A stretch of DNA of 64,000 bases. Origin: Halobaculum sp. XH14. Lineage in GTDB: Archaea > Halobacteriota > Halobacteria > Halobacteriales > Haloferacaceae. A program made the translations under genes and the position numbers. The notes below the pieces were generated by a model. The model had not been told where the DNA came from. It did not search any database and saw only the letters and a list, made by a program, of their open reading frames with translations. Of this stretch, positions 50,400 through 58,703 are shown one piece after another (the first letter of the stretch is position 1; every line of letters begins with the position of its first letter). The DNA is taken from positions 124,001 through 188,000 of the forward strand of contig NZ_CP134951.1 of assembly GCF_032116555.1 (NCBI RefSeq), in the 5' to 3' direction.

Positions 50400-50419
50400 C
50401 TGACTGACCGTTCAGTTAG
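50400..50419. promoter_or_regulatory. Palindromic operator candidate before the drug-type ABC-2 operon
   Basis: ACTGA-CCGT-TCAGT (50403-50416) is a perfect-armed dyad, and the CT...AG flanks extend it. It begins next to CTTATC, a TATA candidate, and ends four bases before the GTG at 50423. The TGACCGTTCA core resembles TetR-family operators; no regulator gene is adjacent. Confidence 0.5.
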
Positions 50420-50422
50420 CCC

Positions 50423-51517
50423 GTGTCTTCCACGTCCGAGGCCATCCGCGTCGAGTCGCTTCGCAGGGAGTTCGACGCGACGACGGCCGTCGACGGCCTC
50501 TCGTTCGCCGTCGAGGAGGGCGAGCTGTTCGGCCTCCTCGGCCCCAACGGGGCGGGCAAGTCGACGCTCATCAACATGCTGTGTACGCTCCTGGCGCCCA
50601 CCGGCGGGACCGCCTCGGTCGCCGGCCACGACGTGCGGACCGACACGGCCGGCGTCCGCGACAGCATCGGCATCGTGTTCCAGGAGCCGGCGCTCGACGA
50701 GGAACTGACCGCCGAGGAGAACCTCGCCTTCCACGCCCGGCTGTACGGGCTCGACCGGGCCGAGCGCGCCGAACGCATCGGCGAGGTGCTCGCGCTCGTG
50801 GACCTCGTGGACGAGCGGGACACGCTCGTCAAGCAGTTCTCCGACGGCATGAAGCGCCGCCTGGAGATCGCGCGGGGACTCGTCCACCGGCCCGCCGTGC
50901 TGTTCCTCGACGAGCCGACGCTCGGACTCGACGCCGGAACCAGACGCGACACCTGGGCGTACATCCGCCGGTTGAACGACGAGGCCGGCGTGACGGTGGT
51001 GCTGACGACCCACTACATGGACGAGGCCGACCAGCTCTGTGACCGGGTCGCCGTCGTCGATTCGGGCCGCATCGTCGCGCTCGACGCGCCGCAGGCGCTG
51101 AAGGACGACCTCGGCGGCGACGTGATCTCGGTCGAACTGGCCGACGGCGACGACGCCGACCGTCTCACGGCCGCGTTGCGCGACCGTCCCTGGGTGGCGA
51201 GCGTCGAGGAGACGGCCGACGGGCTCGCCGTGACCGTCGAGCGCGGCGAGACGAAGATTCCCGCGCTCGTGGGCGTCGCCGCCGACGTCGGCGCGACCGT
51301 CACCGCCGTCGGCCTCCACTCGCCGACGCTGGAGACGGTGTTCCTCTCGCTCACCGGCACCACGATGGCCGAATCCGCCGAACCGGACGCGTCCTCAGAG
51401 GCGTCCGAGTCGGATGATTCCGGGAGTTTGGAGCGTTCGGACAGTTTTGACGGGCGGGACGGCCGGGTCGGCCGCGACGGGGCGACGGCCGCGACCGCCG
51501 CGGAGGGAGACGAATGA
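50423..51517 (+). CDS. DrrA-like ABC transporter ATP-binding protein
   Basis: 364 residues from a GTG. Walker A GPNGAGKST, signature FSDGMKRRLEIARGL, Walker B LFLDEPTLGLD, switch TTHYMDEADQLCDRV, and a DrrA-type C-terminal domain (VEERGETKI-like strand, SPTLETVFLSLTG). An acidic Ser-rich tail of about 45 residues follows. It is coupled by ATGA overlap to the permease gene. The family exports drugs, lipids or polysaccharides. Confidence 0.9.
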   Translation: MSSTSEAIRVESLRREFDATTAVDGLSFAVEEGELFGLLGPNGAGKSTLINMLCTLLAPTGGTASVAGHDVRTDTAGVRDSIGIVFQEPALDEELTAEENLAFHARLYGLDRAERAERIGEVLALVDLVDERDTLVKQFSDGMKRRLEIARGLVHRPAVLFLDEPTLGLDAGTRRDTWAYIRRLNDEAGVTVVLTTHYMDEADQLCDRVAVVDSGRIVALDAPQALKDDLGGDVISVELADGDDADRLTAALRDRPWVASVEETADGLAVTVERGETKIPALVGVAADVGATVTAVGLHSPTLETVFLSLTGTTMAESAEPDASSEASESDDSGSLERSDSFDGRDGRVGRDGATAATAAEGDE

Positions 51518-52284
51518 GTCTCGTCGAACCGGGCGCGATCTACGCGCTCTGGCTCCGGGACGTGAAGCGGTTCGTGCGGTCGCCCTCGCGGGTCGTCGGC
51601 TCGCTGCTGACGCCGCTGCTGTTCCTCGTCTTCCTCGGCTCGGGACTGAGCGGCGCGCGCATCCCCGGGATGCCGGAGGGGGTCGACTACCTCCAGTACC
51701 TCGTGCCGGGCATCGCCGGGTTCGCCATGCTGTTCGGGGCCTCGTTCGCCGGGCTGTCGATCCTCGCCGACCGGGACGTCGGCTTCCTCAAGGAGATCCT
51801 CGTCGCGCCGGTGAGCCGCACCTCCATCGTGCTCGGCTGGATCGCCGGCGGGTCGACGACCGCGTTCGTCCAGGGGAGCCTCATCATCCTGCTGTCCATC
51901 CCGCTCGGCTTCCGGGTGCAGAGCCCGCTCTCGCTCCCGCTCGCGGGGGTCGTGCTGGTGCTGCTGGCGACGACGTTCGTCGGCTTCGGCATCGCGCTCG
52001 CGTCCGGGTTCAAGGACAGCCAGGGGTTCGGGCTCATCATCCAGTTCGTCATCTTCCCGCTCTTTCTCCTCTCGGGGGCGCTGTTCCCGCTCTCGGGGCT
52101 GCCGACGCCGGTGCAGTACCTCGCGCTGGCGAACCCGCTGACCTACGGCGTCGACGCGCTGCGGGGCGTCCTCATCGGCACGTCGACGTACCCGCTGGCG
52201 CTGGATTTCGCCGCGCTCGCCGCCTCCGCGACCGTCATGGTGGCGCTCGGGGCCGCGCTGTTCGAGCGCGTCGAGGCTGTGTAG
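51514..52284 (+). CDS. DrrB-like ABC-2 permease
   Basis: 256 residues, six helices. VKRFVRSPSRVVGSLLTPLLFLVFLGSGL at the N-terminus, DRDVGFLKEILVAPVSRTSIVLG as the coupling element and FPLFLLSGALFPLSGLP plus NPLTYGVDALRGVLIG at the C-terminus are diagnostic of the ABC-2 (DrrB/NodJ) type. It should homodimerise and work with the ATPase encoded upstream. Confidence 0.92.
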   Translation: MSLVEPGAIYALWLRDVKRFVRSPSRVVGSLLTPLLFLVFLGSGLSGARIPGMPEGVDYLQYLVPGIAGFAMLFGASFAGLSILADRDVGFLKEILVAPVSRTSIVLGWIAGGSTTAFVQGSLIILLSIPLGFRVQSPLSLPLAGVVLVLLATTFVGFGIALASGFKDSQGFGLIIQFVIFPLFLLSGALFPLSGLPTPVQYLALANPLTYGVDALRGVLIGTSTYPLALDFAALAASATVMVALGAALFERVEAV

Positions 52285-52317
52285 CGGGGCCGGACGCGAC
52301 AGTCTCGGTTGCGAGGT

Positions 52318-52332
52318 GGGTGGGTGGGTGGG
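52318..52332 (+). repeat. (GGGT)n run, canonical G-quadruplex sequence
   Basis: Four GGG tracts separated by single T bases begin 34 bases after the ABC-2 permease stop and are followed by AAATG. Single-base loops give the most stable parallel quadruplexes. On the transcript it would lie in the 3' untranslated part, where it could act as a terminator or stability element. On the other strand it lies just beyond the EamA gene's stop. Confidence 0.6.
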
Positions 52333-52397
52333 TAAATGCGGAGTGAGCGAGCGCGACACGGTCGGCGAGGGTGTACCGCAGTTGCCGAACTCTCCCC

Positions 52398-53306
52398 TCA
52401 GCCGAACGCGGTGATGACCCCGATTCCGACGACCACGCCGGTCGCGGCGACGCCGAGTTTCCAGGTCACGCGCTCCAGCCTGCTCGGCATGAACAGCGAC
52501 GAGAGCACGACGACGAACAGCGTGTTCGTGATGATGACCGGCGTGACGACGCTCACGGGTGCGATCTCCAGGGCGACGTAGTAGCCGACCAGAAACAGCG
52601 TGTTCGAGAGCCCCGCGAGCACGAACCAGCGCATGTCGGCCGAGCGGAACGTCGATCGGGCCGGGAGCCCTCCGCGGAACCTGAGATAGAGAACCAGTCC
52701 GAGGATGGCGGCGACGGTCTTGACGACCAGGCCGACCGGGGCCGGCGTCCCGGCGGCGAACCCGAACTTGGCGAAGACGGGTTCCATGCCGTACGCGACC
52801 GCCGCGGCGACGGGGATCAGGAGCCCGAGCGAGAGCTCCCGCCGCGAGAGGTCGTCCGGGTTCTCGTGGTTCGTCTCCCACGCGATGACGACGATGCCGA
52901 CGACGACGAGCGCGATGCCGACCGCGTGGATCGCGGACAGCGCCTCGTCGAGGAACACGACGCCGGCGACCGTCGAGACGAGCGCCCAGGCGGCGACGAT
53001 GGGTGCGGTCCTGCTCGCGCCGATCCGCTCGATGCTGGTGTAGCTCAGGATGCGGCCGAGCATCGTGCCGACCATCCCCGCCGCGGCGAAGGAGAGCCAC
53101 GAGACGGGGGTGAGTCCGTAGTCGGGGTAGTAGAGGACCGCGACCGAGGGCAGGAGGACGAGCACGTTCACCGCGATGACGACGACGACCGCGTCGGTCG
53201 CCCGGCCCTCGTCGGTCCCCTTCCGGACGAAGAGGTTCTGGGCGGCGATGCCGAGCGCCGCCACGAGCGAGACGAGCACGGCGACGAGCGTCGTTACGTC
53301 TACCAT
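52398..53306 (-). CDS. EamA/DMT family transporter
   Basis: 302 residues with ten membrane helices in two repeated halves (residues 3-140 and 150-300), the standard drug/metabolite transporter fold. The first-half element RIGASRTAPIVAAWALVSTVAGVVFLDEALS and the second-half EIAPVSVVTPVIITNTLFVVVLSSLFM are the matching EamA motifs. Substrate unknown. It is convergent with the ABC-2 pair. Confidence 0.9.
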   Translation of the reverse strand: MVDVTTLVAVLVSLVAALGIAAQNLFVRKGTDEGRATDAVVVVIAVNVLVLLPSVAVLYYPDYGLTPVSWLSFAAAGMVGTMLGRILSYTSIERIGASRTAPIVAAWALVSTVAGVVFLDEALSAIHAVGIALVVVGIVVIAWETNHENPDDLSRRELSLGLLIPVAAAVAYGMEPVFAKFGFAAGTPAPVGLVVKTVAAILGLVLYLRFRGGLPARSTFRSADMRWFVLAGLSNTLFLVGYYVALEIAPVSVVTPVIITNTLFVVVLSSLFMPSRLERVTWKLGVAATGVVVGIGVITAFG

Positions 53307-53412
53307 CGGATGTGTGCGTGAGGTTCGGGTTGTTCCGGTCCGGACATGAGCGGTTCGATTCCGGTGATTTGGCTGCTATGGGTGCATCGCGTTCGGTGGA
53401 GTCCCGGGTGTC

Positions 53413-53908
53413 GTGACGACCGGCTCGAAAGCCCCCGACTGGCTACGCTCCCGCGGCACGCTCTGTGCTCCTCGCGCTCCCTCCGGTCGCGCTGTGGTGC
53501 TTGAGGCGCCGGGGTTCGCGTAGCCAGCCGACCCTTTCAGTCCCACCCACCGCACCTCGCCCTCCCCAGCCTCCTGCGCTCCTCGCCTTCGGCTGCGGTG
53601 CTCGTCCCTCGCACGAGCGGCCGCGCGCCACGTAGCCCGTCCAGCCGAGTGCGGTCGGCGCGCGTGTCGGCGAGCCCCGCAGGGGCGAGCAGACGCGCGC
53701 GAGGGGTGAGCGAGGAGCGGAGCGACGAGCGAATCGGCTGGGGAGGCGTGTGGCTGTGCGGTGCGGTCGTGGTGGGTGGGACTGAAAGGGGCCGGCGCTC
53801 TCGGGGACGGCGGACGACGCAAGCACCACAGCGCGAGCGGAGCGAGCGCGAGGAGCGCAGCGAGGCCCCCGACCCGAGAGCGCCGGGGGCTTTCGAGGCG
53901 TGCGTCAC
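53413..53908. repeat. Imperfect inverted repeat of about 500 bp, gene-free
   Basis: The two halves mirror each other about a centre near 53660. Perfect paired blocks, all centred within a few bases of that point, are: 53424-53437 with 53884-53897 (14 bases), 53487-53502 with 53821-53836 (16), 53532-53549 with 53773-53790 (18, containing TTTCAGTCCCACC), and 53561-53570 with 53737-53746 (10). GTGAC and GTCAC close the ends. Frames through it give arginine/serine-rich nonsense. The inner part is built of short GCGAG-type strings. It could be a miniature mobile element, a structured RNA or a chromosome-organising site. Confidence 0.7.
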
Positions 53909-53955
53909 AATGACCGAACCAACTCTCGCGGTCGCCACGAAACATCCCACGCGAT

Positions 53956-53979
53956 ACATTCCAACAAGTAACGGAATGT
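53956..53979 (-). terminator. Hairpin 10 bases beyond the MaoC stop
   Basis: ACATTCC (53956-53962) and GGAATGT (53973-53979) are perfect seven-base arms around a 10-base AT-rich loop. Read on the minus strand it follows the MaoC gene's stop at 53990 at once, fitting a terminator or 3'-end stabiliser. Confidence 0.45.
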
Positions 53980-53989
53980 CGACCCAGAA

Positions 53990-54388
53990 TCACTCCCCGT
54001 GCGGAACCGAGAGCACCACGGCCTCCCCGGACACGACCCGCTCGTCGTCGACGAACGCGACCGTCTCCACGCGAACCCGGTCGCCGCCGACGTGTTCGAC
54101 CACCTCCACCTCGGCCCGGACCGTCGCCCCCGGCCGGACCGGGTTCTCGAACGAGAGGTCCTGCGAGAGGTAGATGATGTCGCCCGGGAGCGTCGCCAGC
54201 GCGGCGCTCACCACCCCGGCCGAAAACATCCCGTGGGCGATACGGCCGCCGAACGTCGTCTCCCCGGCGTACGCCTCGTCCAGATGAATGGGGTTGTGGT
54301 CGCCCGTGAGGTCGGCGTAGGCGTCGATGTCGGCGGCGGTGACCGCGCGCTCGGCGCTCGCCGCGTCGCCGACTGCTGCGATGGGCAT
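53990..54388 (-). CDS. MaoC-like (R)-specific enoyl-CoA hydratase
   Basis: 132 residues from the ATG at 54388. The hydratase-2 motif is YADLTGDHNPIHLDEAYA (D30 and H35 catalytic), with FGGRIAHGMFSAGVVSA completing the hot-dog active site. Such enzymes hydrate trans-2-enoyl-CoA to (R)-3-hydroxyacyl-CoA in fatty-acid or polyhydroxyalkanoate metabolism. It is divergent from the hydrolase and acyl-CoA ligase genes, sharing an 87-base promoter region. Confidence 0.9.
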   Translation of the reverse strand: MPIAAVGDAASAERAVTAADIDAYADLTGDHNPIHLDEAYAGETTFGGRIAHGMFSAGVVSAALATLPGDIIYLSQDLSFENPVRPGATVRAEVEVVEHVGGDRVRVETVAFVDDERVVSGEAVVLSVPHGE

Positions 54389-54424
54389 ACTCCCTCCTCC
54401 GCCCCGGCGGCGAAAAACGACCGG

Positions 54425-54437
54425 GTTAACATGTGAA
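54425..54437. promoter_or_regulatory. Operator candidate GTTAACATGTGAA (copy 1)
   Basis: The 13 bases centre on ACATGT and are close to a GTTnACATGTnAAC palindrome. The same 13-mer occurs, inverted, at 60257-60269. It lies between the divergent MaoC and hydrolase genes, 37 and 39 bases from their starts, so one bound factor could act on both. Confidence 0.55.
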
Positions 54438-54475
54438 GTGCGCCCTTGAAGGCGGAGCGTCGTGACCACCCGGCC

Positions 54476-55285
54476 ATGCCGAGAGCGGACAACGACGGCG
54501 TGGCGCTCGTCTACGAGGAGCGGGGGCGCGAGGCCGCCGACGCGGGGACCGTCGTCCTCTGTGAGGGGCTGGGCTACGGCCGGTGGATGTGGAACTGGCA
54601 GGCCGAGGCGCTCGCGGACGACTACCACCTCCTCCTCTGGGACAACCGCGGCACCGGGGAGTCCGACGAGCCAGAGGGACCCTACTCCATCCCCGAGATG
54701 GCGGCCGACCTGGAGGCCGTCCTCGCCGACGCCGGCGTCGACGAGGCGCACGTCGTCGGCGCGAGCATGGGCGGGATGGTCGCCCAGCGCTACGCGCTCG
54801 AGTACGACCGGGCCGCCTCGCTCGCCCTGCTCTGCACCTCGCCGGGCGGTCCCGACGCCCACCCGACGCCCGAGTCCACGATGGCACGGATGCTGTCGGT
54901 GCCCGAGGACGCCGACGAGCGCGAGACCATCCGCTACCGAATGGCCCCCGCGATGACCGACGAGTTCGTCGAGTCCAACGACGCGCTGGTCTCGGACGTC
55001 GTCGACTGGCGGCTGGCCTCGGACGCGTCCGAGGCTGCCCGCGAGGCGCAGGTCGCCGCCGTGGCCGCCTTCGACGCGAGCGACGAACTCGGCGAGGTGG
55101 ACGTCCCGGTCCTGCTCGCACACGGCACCGCGGACGAGGTGGTTCCGGTCGAGAACACGGAATTGCTCGCCGAGCGGCTCCCCCACGCGACCGTCGAGTA
55201 CGTCGAGGACGGCCCGCACCTGTTCTTCATCGAGGACGCGGCGCGCGTGAACGACATGCTCTCGACGTTCCTCGCCGATGCGTGA
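54476..55285 (+). CDS. Alpha/beta hydrolase
   Basis: 269 residues from the ATG at 54476. The nucleophile elbow is HVVGASMGGMVAQ (S97), the oxyanion region LCEGLGYGRWMW, DNRGTGESDEP follows strand 4, the acid lies in AHGTADEVVPVEN and the catalytic His in YVEDGPHLFF (about 248). Closest in pattern to 3-oxoadipate enol-lactonase/peroxidase-like hydrolases. It overlaps the acyl-CoA ligase gene by 8 bases, so the two are translated together. It may open a lactone or ester to the acid that the ligase activates. Confidence 0.9.
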   Translation: MPRADNDGVALVYEERGREAADAGTVVLCEGLGYGRWMWNWQAEALADDYHLLLWDNRGTGESDEPEGPYSIPEMAADLEAVLADAGVDEAHVVGASMGGMVAQRYALEYDRAASLALLCTSPGGPDAHPTPESTMARMLSVPEDADERETIRYRMAPAMTDEFVESNDALVSDVVDWRLASDASEAAREAQVAAVAAFDASDELGEVDVPVLLAHGTADEVVPVENTELLAERLPHATVEYVEDGPHLFFIEDAARVNDMLSTFLADA

Positions 55286-56969
55286 GTTCGCGCCGGCCCC
55301 GCCGGCGAACGAGTGGGTGGGCGACTGGAGCGCCCGCCGCGCCCGCCTCTCGCCCGAGAAAGTGGGGCTCGTGGACGCGACGAGCGGCGCGGAGTTCACC
55401 TACGCCGAACTGGACGAGCGCGCGAACCGGACCGCCCGCCTGCTCCGCGAACGCAGCGTCGACAGGGGCGACCGGGTCGCGGTCGTCTCGCGCAACCGGC
55501 CCGAACTCGTCGACCTGTTCTTCGCGACCGGGAAGCTCGGCGCGGTGCTCGCGCCGCTCTCCCACCGGCTCGCGCCGCCCGAACTCGCCGAACTGCTCGA
55601 CGCCGTCGACGCCGCGCTGCTCGTCGTGGAGGACGAGTTCGCCGACCTCGTGGGCGACGGAGCGGGCGACTCCGGCGGCGAACCGGCGGCCGAGCTCGCG
55701 GCCGGTGACGCCGGCACGCTCCCCGACGGGCTGGTCGTCGGCGACGACGCGGAATCGGTCGCGGGGGCCGCGGCCGACCTCGCGGGCGAGGCGGCCGACG
55801 ACGTGGACGGCTGGGCCGACGCGCTCCCGGCCGACGGCTCCCCGGTCGAGCGCCCCGACGTGGCGATGGACGACCCGCACCTGTTCCTCCACACCGGCGG
55901 CTCGACCGGCGTCCCGAAGGAGACGATCATCCCCCACCGCGCGGTGCTGTGGAACTCGTTCAACACCATCACCGCGTGGGGGCTCCGGCCCGAGGACGCC
56001 ACGCCGATGACGTTCCCGATGTTCCACACCGGCGGCTGGAACGTGATCACCGTCCCGCTGTTCCACCTCGGGGGCACCGTCGTCATCGCCCGCGACTTCG
56101 ACGCCGGCGAGGTGCTCGGCATCGTGGACGAACGCGACGCGAGCGTCCTCGTCGCCGTCCCGGCGGTGCTGCGGATGATGGCCGACCACGGCGACTGGCC
56201 CGACACGGACCTCTCGTCGCTCCGGGTGGCCAAGTCCGGCGGCGGCCCCTGCCGGGGGTCGGTCATCGACGCCTGGCGCGAGCGCGGCGTCGACCTCTCG
56301 CAGGGGTACGGGCTGACCGAGTGCGGCCCGAACAACTTCTCCATGCCCGACGGCTGGGACCGCGAGAAGACGGACGCGGTCGGCGTGCCCGCGATGCACG
56401 TCGACGCCCGCGTCGTCGACGGCGACGGCGACCCGCTCCCGGACGGCGAGGTCGGCGAACTCGAACTCTCCGGCCCGCACGCGGCCGACGGCTACTGGCG
56501 GAACCCGGCCGAGAGCGGGGCGACGTTCGGCGCCCGGAGCGACGGCGCCACGGATGGCGATGACGGGTCGGCCGACGCCGGGGGCGACGCGGCCGGGTGG
56601 GTGTCGACGGGCGACCTCGCCCGCGTCGACGCCGACGGCTACTACCACATCGAGGGCCGGGAGAAGAACATGTTCGTCAGCGGCGGCGAGAACGTCTACC
56701 CGCCCGAGGTTGAGGACGTCCTCGCCGACCACCCGGCCGTCGACGACGTGGTCGTCGTCGGCGTCCCCAACGAGGAGTGGGGGACGGTCGGCCTCGCGGT
56801 CGTCGAGGGCGACGAGTCGCTGACGCTCGCGGCGCTCCGCGAGTTCTGTGACGGCCGGCTGGCGCGGTTCAAACACCCCCGCGACCTGGCGTTCGTCGGG
56901 GGACTCCCCACGTCCGGCCCGTCGAAGATCGATCGCGTGGCGGTGCGGGAACGCTTCGGCGACGGCTAG
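55278..56969 (+). CDS. Acyl-CoA synthetase (AMP-forming)
   Basis: 563 residues. Class I adenylate-forming motifs: LFLHTGGSTGVPKETIIPHR (phosphate loop, about 195-214), QGYGLTECGPNNF (A5), STGDLARVDADGYYHIEGREKNMFVSGGENVYPPEVEDVL (A7-A9) and the catalytic Lys in GPSKIDRVAV near the end. Two acidic Gly/Asp insertions (about 125-185 and 415-435) are haloarchaeal additions. It makes acyl-AMP and then acyl-CoA from a fatty or aromatic acid. Downstream partner of the hydrolase; the shared palindrome links it to the liv-type operon. Confidence 0.92.
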   Translation: MREFAPAPPANEWVGDWSARRARLSPEKVGLVDATSGAEFTYAELDERANRTARLLRERSVDRGDRVAVVSRNRPELVDLFFATGKLGAVLAPLSHRLAPPELAELLDAVDAALLVVEDEFADLVGDGAGDSGGEPAAELAAGDAGTLPDGLVVGDDAESVAGAAADLAGEAADDVDGWADALPADGSPVERPDVAMDDPHLFLHTGGSTGVPKETIIPHRAVLWNSFNTITAWGLRPEDATPMTFPMFHTGGWNVITVPLFHLGGTVVIARDFDAGEVLGIVDERDASVLVAVPAVLRMMADHGDWPDTDLSSLRVAKSGGGPCRGSVIDAWRERGVDLSQGYGLTECGPNNFSMPDGWDREKTDAVGVPAMHVDARVVDGDGDPLPDGEVGELELSGPHAADGYWRNPAESGATFGARSDGATDGDDGSADAGGDAAGWVSTGDLARVDADGYYHIEGREKNMFVSGGENVYPPEVEDVLADHPAVDDVVVVGVPNEEWGTVGLAVVEGDESLTLAALREFCDGRLARFKHPRDLAFVGGLPTSGPSKIDRVAVRERFGDG

Positions 56970-57099
56970 ACTGGTCGGCGACGCCACGGGCTCACGCCCG
57001 CGCCGTCGACGCCGTCGAGCGGTGATTGGCCGCGGACGGGAGAGACGCCGCGGGCAGTCGAGACGCACGGGGCGACCGAGACGTCCCGGGAGGGACGGC

Positions 57100-57321
57100 C
57101 TACGGGTCCCGACGTGACTCCTCGATCCCGGTCAGCGCACGGAACGCGAACATCAGTCCCGGGCCGATCTCGGCGCGGATGGGCGGGAGCGACGGCGAGT
57201 CGTCGGAGCTGATCGAGTGTCCGGTCTCCCTGGCGTGGTCGATGGCGCGCTCGGAGGAGTCGGTTCCCGTCCGGTCGGCCGAATCGCGGCTCGACCACTC
57301 GCAGTCGAGACAGTACTTCAT
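57100..57321 (-). CDS. Small C2-His zinc-knuckle-like protein
   Basis: 73 residues. MKYCLDCEWSS carries a CxxC pair, and AIDHARETGHSI supplies two His at zinc-finger spacing, a layout seen in several small haloarchaeal proteins. The C-terminus is GPGLMFAFRALTG. Its ATG overlaps the stop of an upstream 54-residue reading frame (ATGA), implying a two-gene operon. Function unknown. Confidence 0.7.
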   Translation of the reverse strand: MKYCLDCEWSSRDSADRTGTDSSERAIDHARETGHSISSDDSPSLPPIRAEIGPGLMFAFRALTGIEESRRDP

Positions 57322-57482
57322 TCGGACGCGGCGTCGTTGCGGGCGTCTTCGAGCGGGTCGATGGCCTCCGGTAACGACGCACGGTCCGTCCGGTTCGGGT
57401 CCGTCGGGCCTGCGGGCTCGCGGACGGTCGTCGCGGACGGCGGCGTGCCGTCCGCCTGGGGGGTCTGGCCGGAACGGTCCAC
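57318..57482 (-). CDS. 54-residue protein, first gene of a two-gene operon
   Basis: Starts at a GTG (57482) and ends with a TGA overlapping the next gene's ATG. TTAACC on the minus strand (57506-57511) lies 24-29 bases before the GTG, fitting a leaderless promoter. The product begins MDRSGQTPQADGTPPSATTV and ends EAIDPLEDARNDAASE: Pro/Thr-rich, acidic, probably disordered, with no recognised domain. The overlap and promoter are the evidence that it is real; the zinc-knuckle gene behind it has no promoter of its own. Confidence 0.6.
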   Translation of the reverse strand: MDRSGQTPQADGTPPSATTVREPAGPTDPNRTDRASLPEAIDPLEDARNDAASE

Positions 57483-57626
57483 ATCACGCGTTCCGCGCGC
57501 TATCGGTTAAGGGCGGGGAAAAATCTCTCGGCGCAGCCGCTGAACGGAAGGCCGAATCCGTGCGGAGTCGTCGAGTCGTGGCTCGAACCGGCAGTCACCC
57601 CGTTCGAGCGGGCGGGCGGGAGCGAG

Positions 57627-57974
57627 TCACGCGGTCTCGGCCTCGGTCACCCCTCGAACCGTCCTCAGGACGGAGACCGCGCGGTCGAACACGGGACCGG
57701 TCCGGACGCTGTCGTCCGCCGGGTCGTGTTCCACGACCGCCGCGTCGGCCAGTTTGGGGAGGTGGTTGTGGTGGATCCGGATCCTGACCGAGTGGAGTTG
57801 TTCGGTCGAGAGCTCCCGAATCGGGGTCTCGTGGAGCCGCTTGGCCACGTGTTCGACCAGCGTCGAGACCGGGAGGGCCCGGTCGACTTCGTCGAGCACT
57901 TCGAGGAGGTGCCGCCGCTGGGCGGTGTCGAGCAGCCGGTGCAGGTCGTCGACCTGACGTGGCCCTTCGACCAT
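57627..57974 (-). CDS. DUF7344-type winged-helix regulator
   Basis: 115 residues. DLHRLLDTAQRRHLLEVLDEVD, then RIRIHHNHLPKLADAAVVEHDP is the same helix-turn-wing pattern as the gene at 4704-5087. It stands alone between two other regulators. Target unknown. About 140 bases downstream of the 54-residue gene's promoter no other gene is seen. Confidence 0.75.
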   Translation of the reverse strand: MVEGPRQVDDLHRLLDTAQRRHLLEVLDEVDRALPVSTLVEHVAKRLHETPIRELSTEQLHSVRIRIHHNHLPKLADAAVVEHDPADDSVRTGPVFDRAVSVLRTVRGVTEAETA

Positions 57975-58019
57975 ACCGTATCGAGCCGGCCCGGCCGGAG
58001 GAACCCTCGCCCTGAAATT

Positions 58020-58703
58020 TCAGTCGTTTATCCCGGAGACCGGCGTGTCCTCCGAGGGCGGGGCGATCGTGAGCGCGTTGGCGATCCAGGTCTGGTTGGC
58101 CCGTCGCAGCCGCCCCGACAGCGACTGGGCCGAGATGCCCAGCTCGTCCGCCACCTCCGTCAGCGTCGCCTCGCGGGGCGTCTCGAAGTAGCCCGCCTCC
58201 CAGGCGGTGACGAGCGCGTCGTGCTGCTTCTGGGTCAGCCCGTACTTGACGCCGCTCTGCGGGTTCGAGATGTCGTAGAGCCGGCGGAGTTCGAACGAGA
58301 TCTCGTTCGCCTGGCAGTACTCGCGGAAGTCGGTGAGCCGTTCGTGGCTGTCGAAGCGGATGCGGAGCTCCCACTGGTCGTTCTCGCCTTTCGCCTCGAG
58401 GATGGTCGCGCCGACGTTCGTGTAGGCGTACGCGATCGCCTCCGTGTTCTCGGTCCACTCGGCCCGGTAGAGCGCGGACTCGTCGAACTCGTCGAGCTTC
58501 CGGAGGCGCTGGACCGACGGGTCCTCCGCGACCGCCGCCTCGAACGCGTCGAACTCCGTGACCGAGACCCAGAAGTACGGGGTGAGCAGTTCGCGGCTCG
58601 CGACGACGCGCTCGATGTCGATGACGGCGTCGGGGACCGACTGCAGGGTCCGGTTGAGCGCGAACGCGTCCGAGGGGACGAGGAACTCGCCGAAGAGAGT
58701 CAC
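58020..58703 (-). CDS. Bacterio-opsin-activator family HTH regulator
   Basis: 227 residues from a GTG at 58703 (VTLFGEFLVPSDAFALNRTL, the typical start of this family). The Bat-type sensory domain covers 150 residues. The HTH_10 domain reads LTQKQHDALVTAWEAGYFETPREATLTEVADELGISAQSLSGRLRRANQ. It is divergent from a second regulator of the same class, sharing about 245 bases of promoter DNA. Confidence 0.85.
   Translation of the reverse strand: MTLFGEFLVPSDAFALNRTLQSVPDAVIDIERVVASRELLTPYFWVSVTEFDAFEAAVAEDPSVQRLRKLDEFDESALYRAEWTENTEAIAYAYTNVGATILEAKGENDQWELRIRFDSHERLTDFREYCQANEISFELRRLYDISNPQSGVKYGLTQKQHDALVTAWEAGYFETPREATLTEVADELGISAQSLSGRLRRANQTWIANALTIAPPSEDTPVSGIND

Noticed and set aside
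53349-53362. GGTTCGATTCC resembles the T-loop of a tRNA
   Set aside because: Its stem has only three pairs and no acceptor, anticodon or D arm can be built around it.
53376-54173. Several open frames inside the inverted-repeat region
   Set aside because: Their products are Arg/Ser/Pro-rich with no conserved pattern, and they cross the inverted-repeat structure on both strands.
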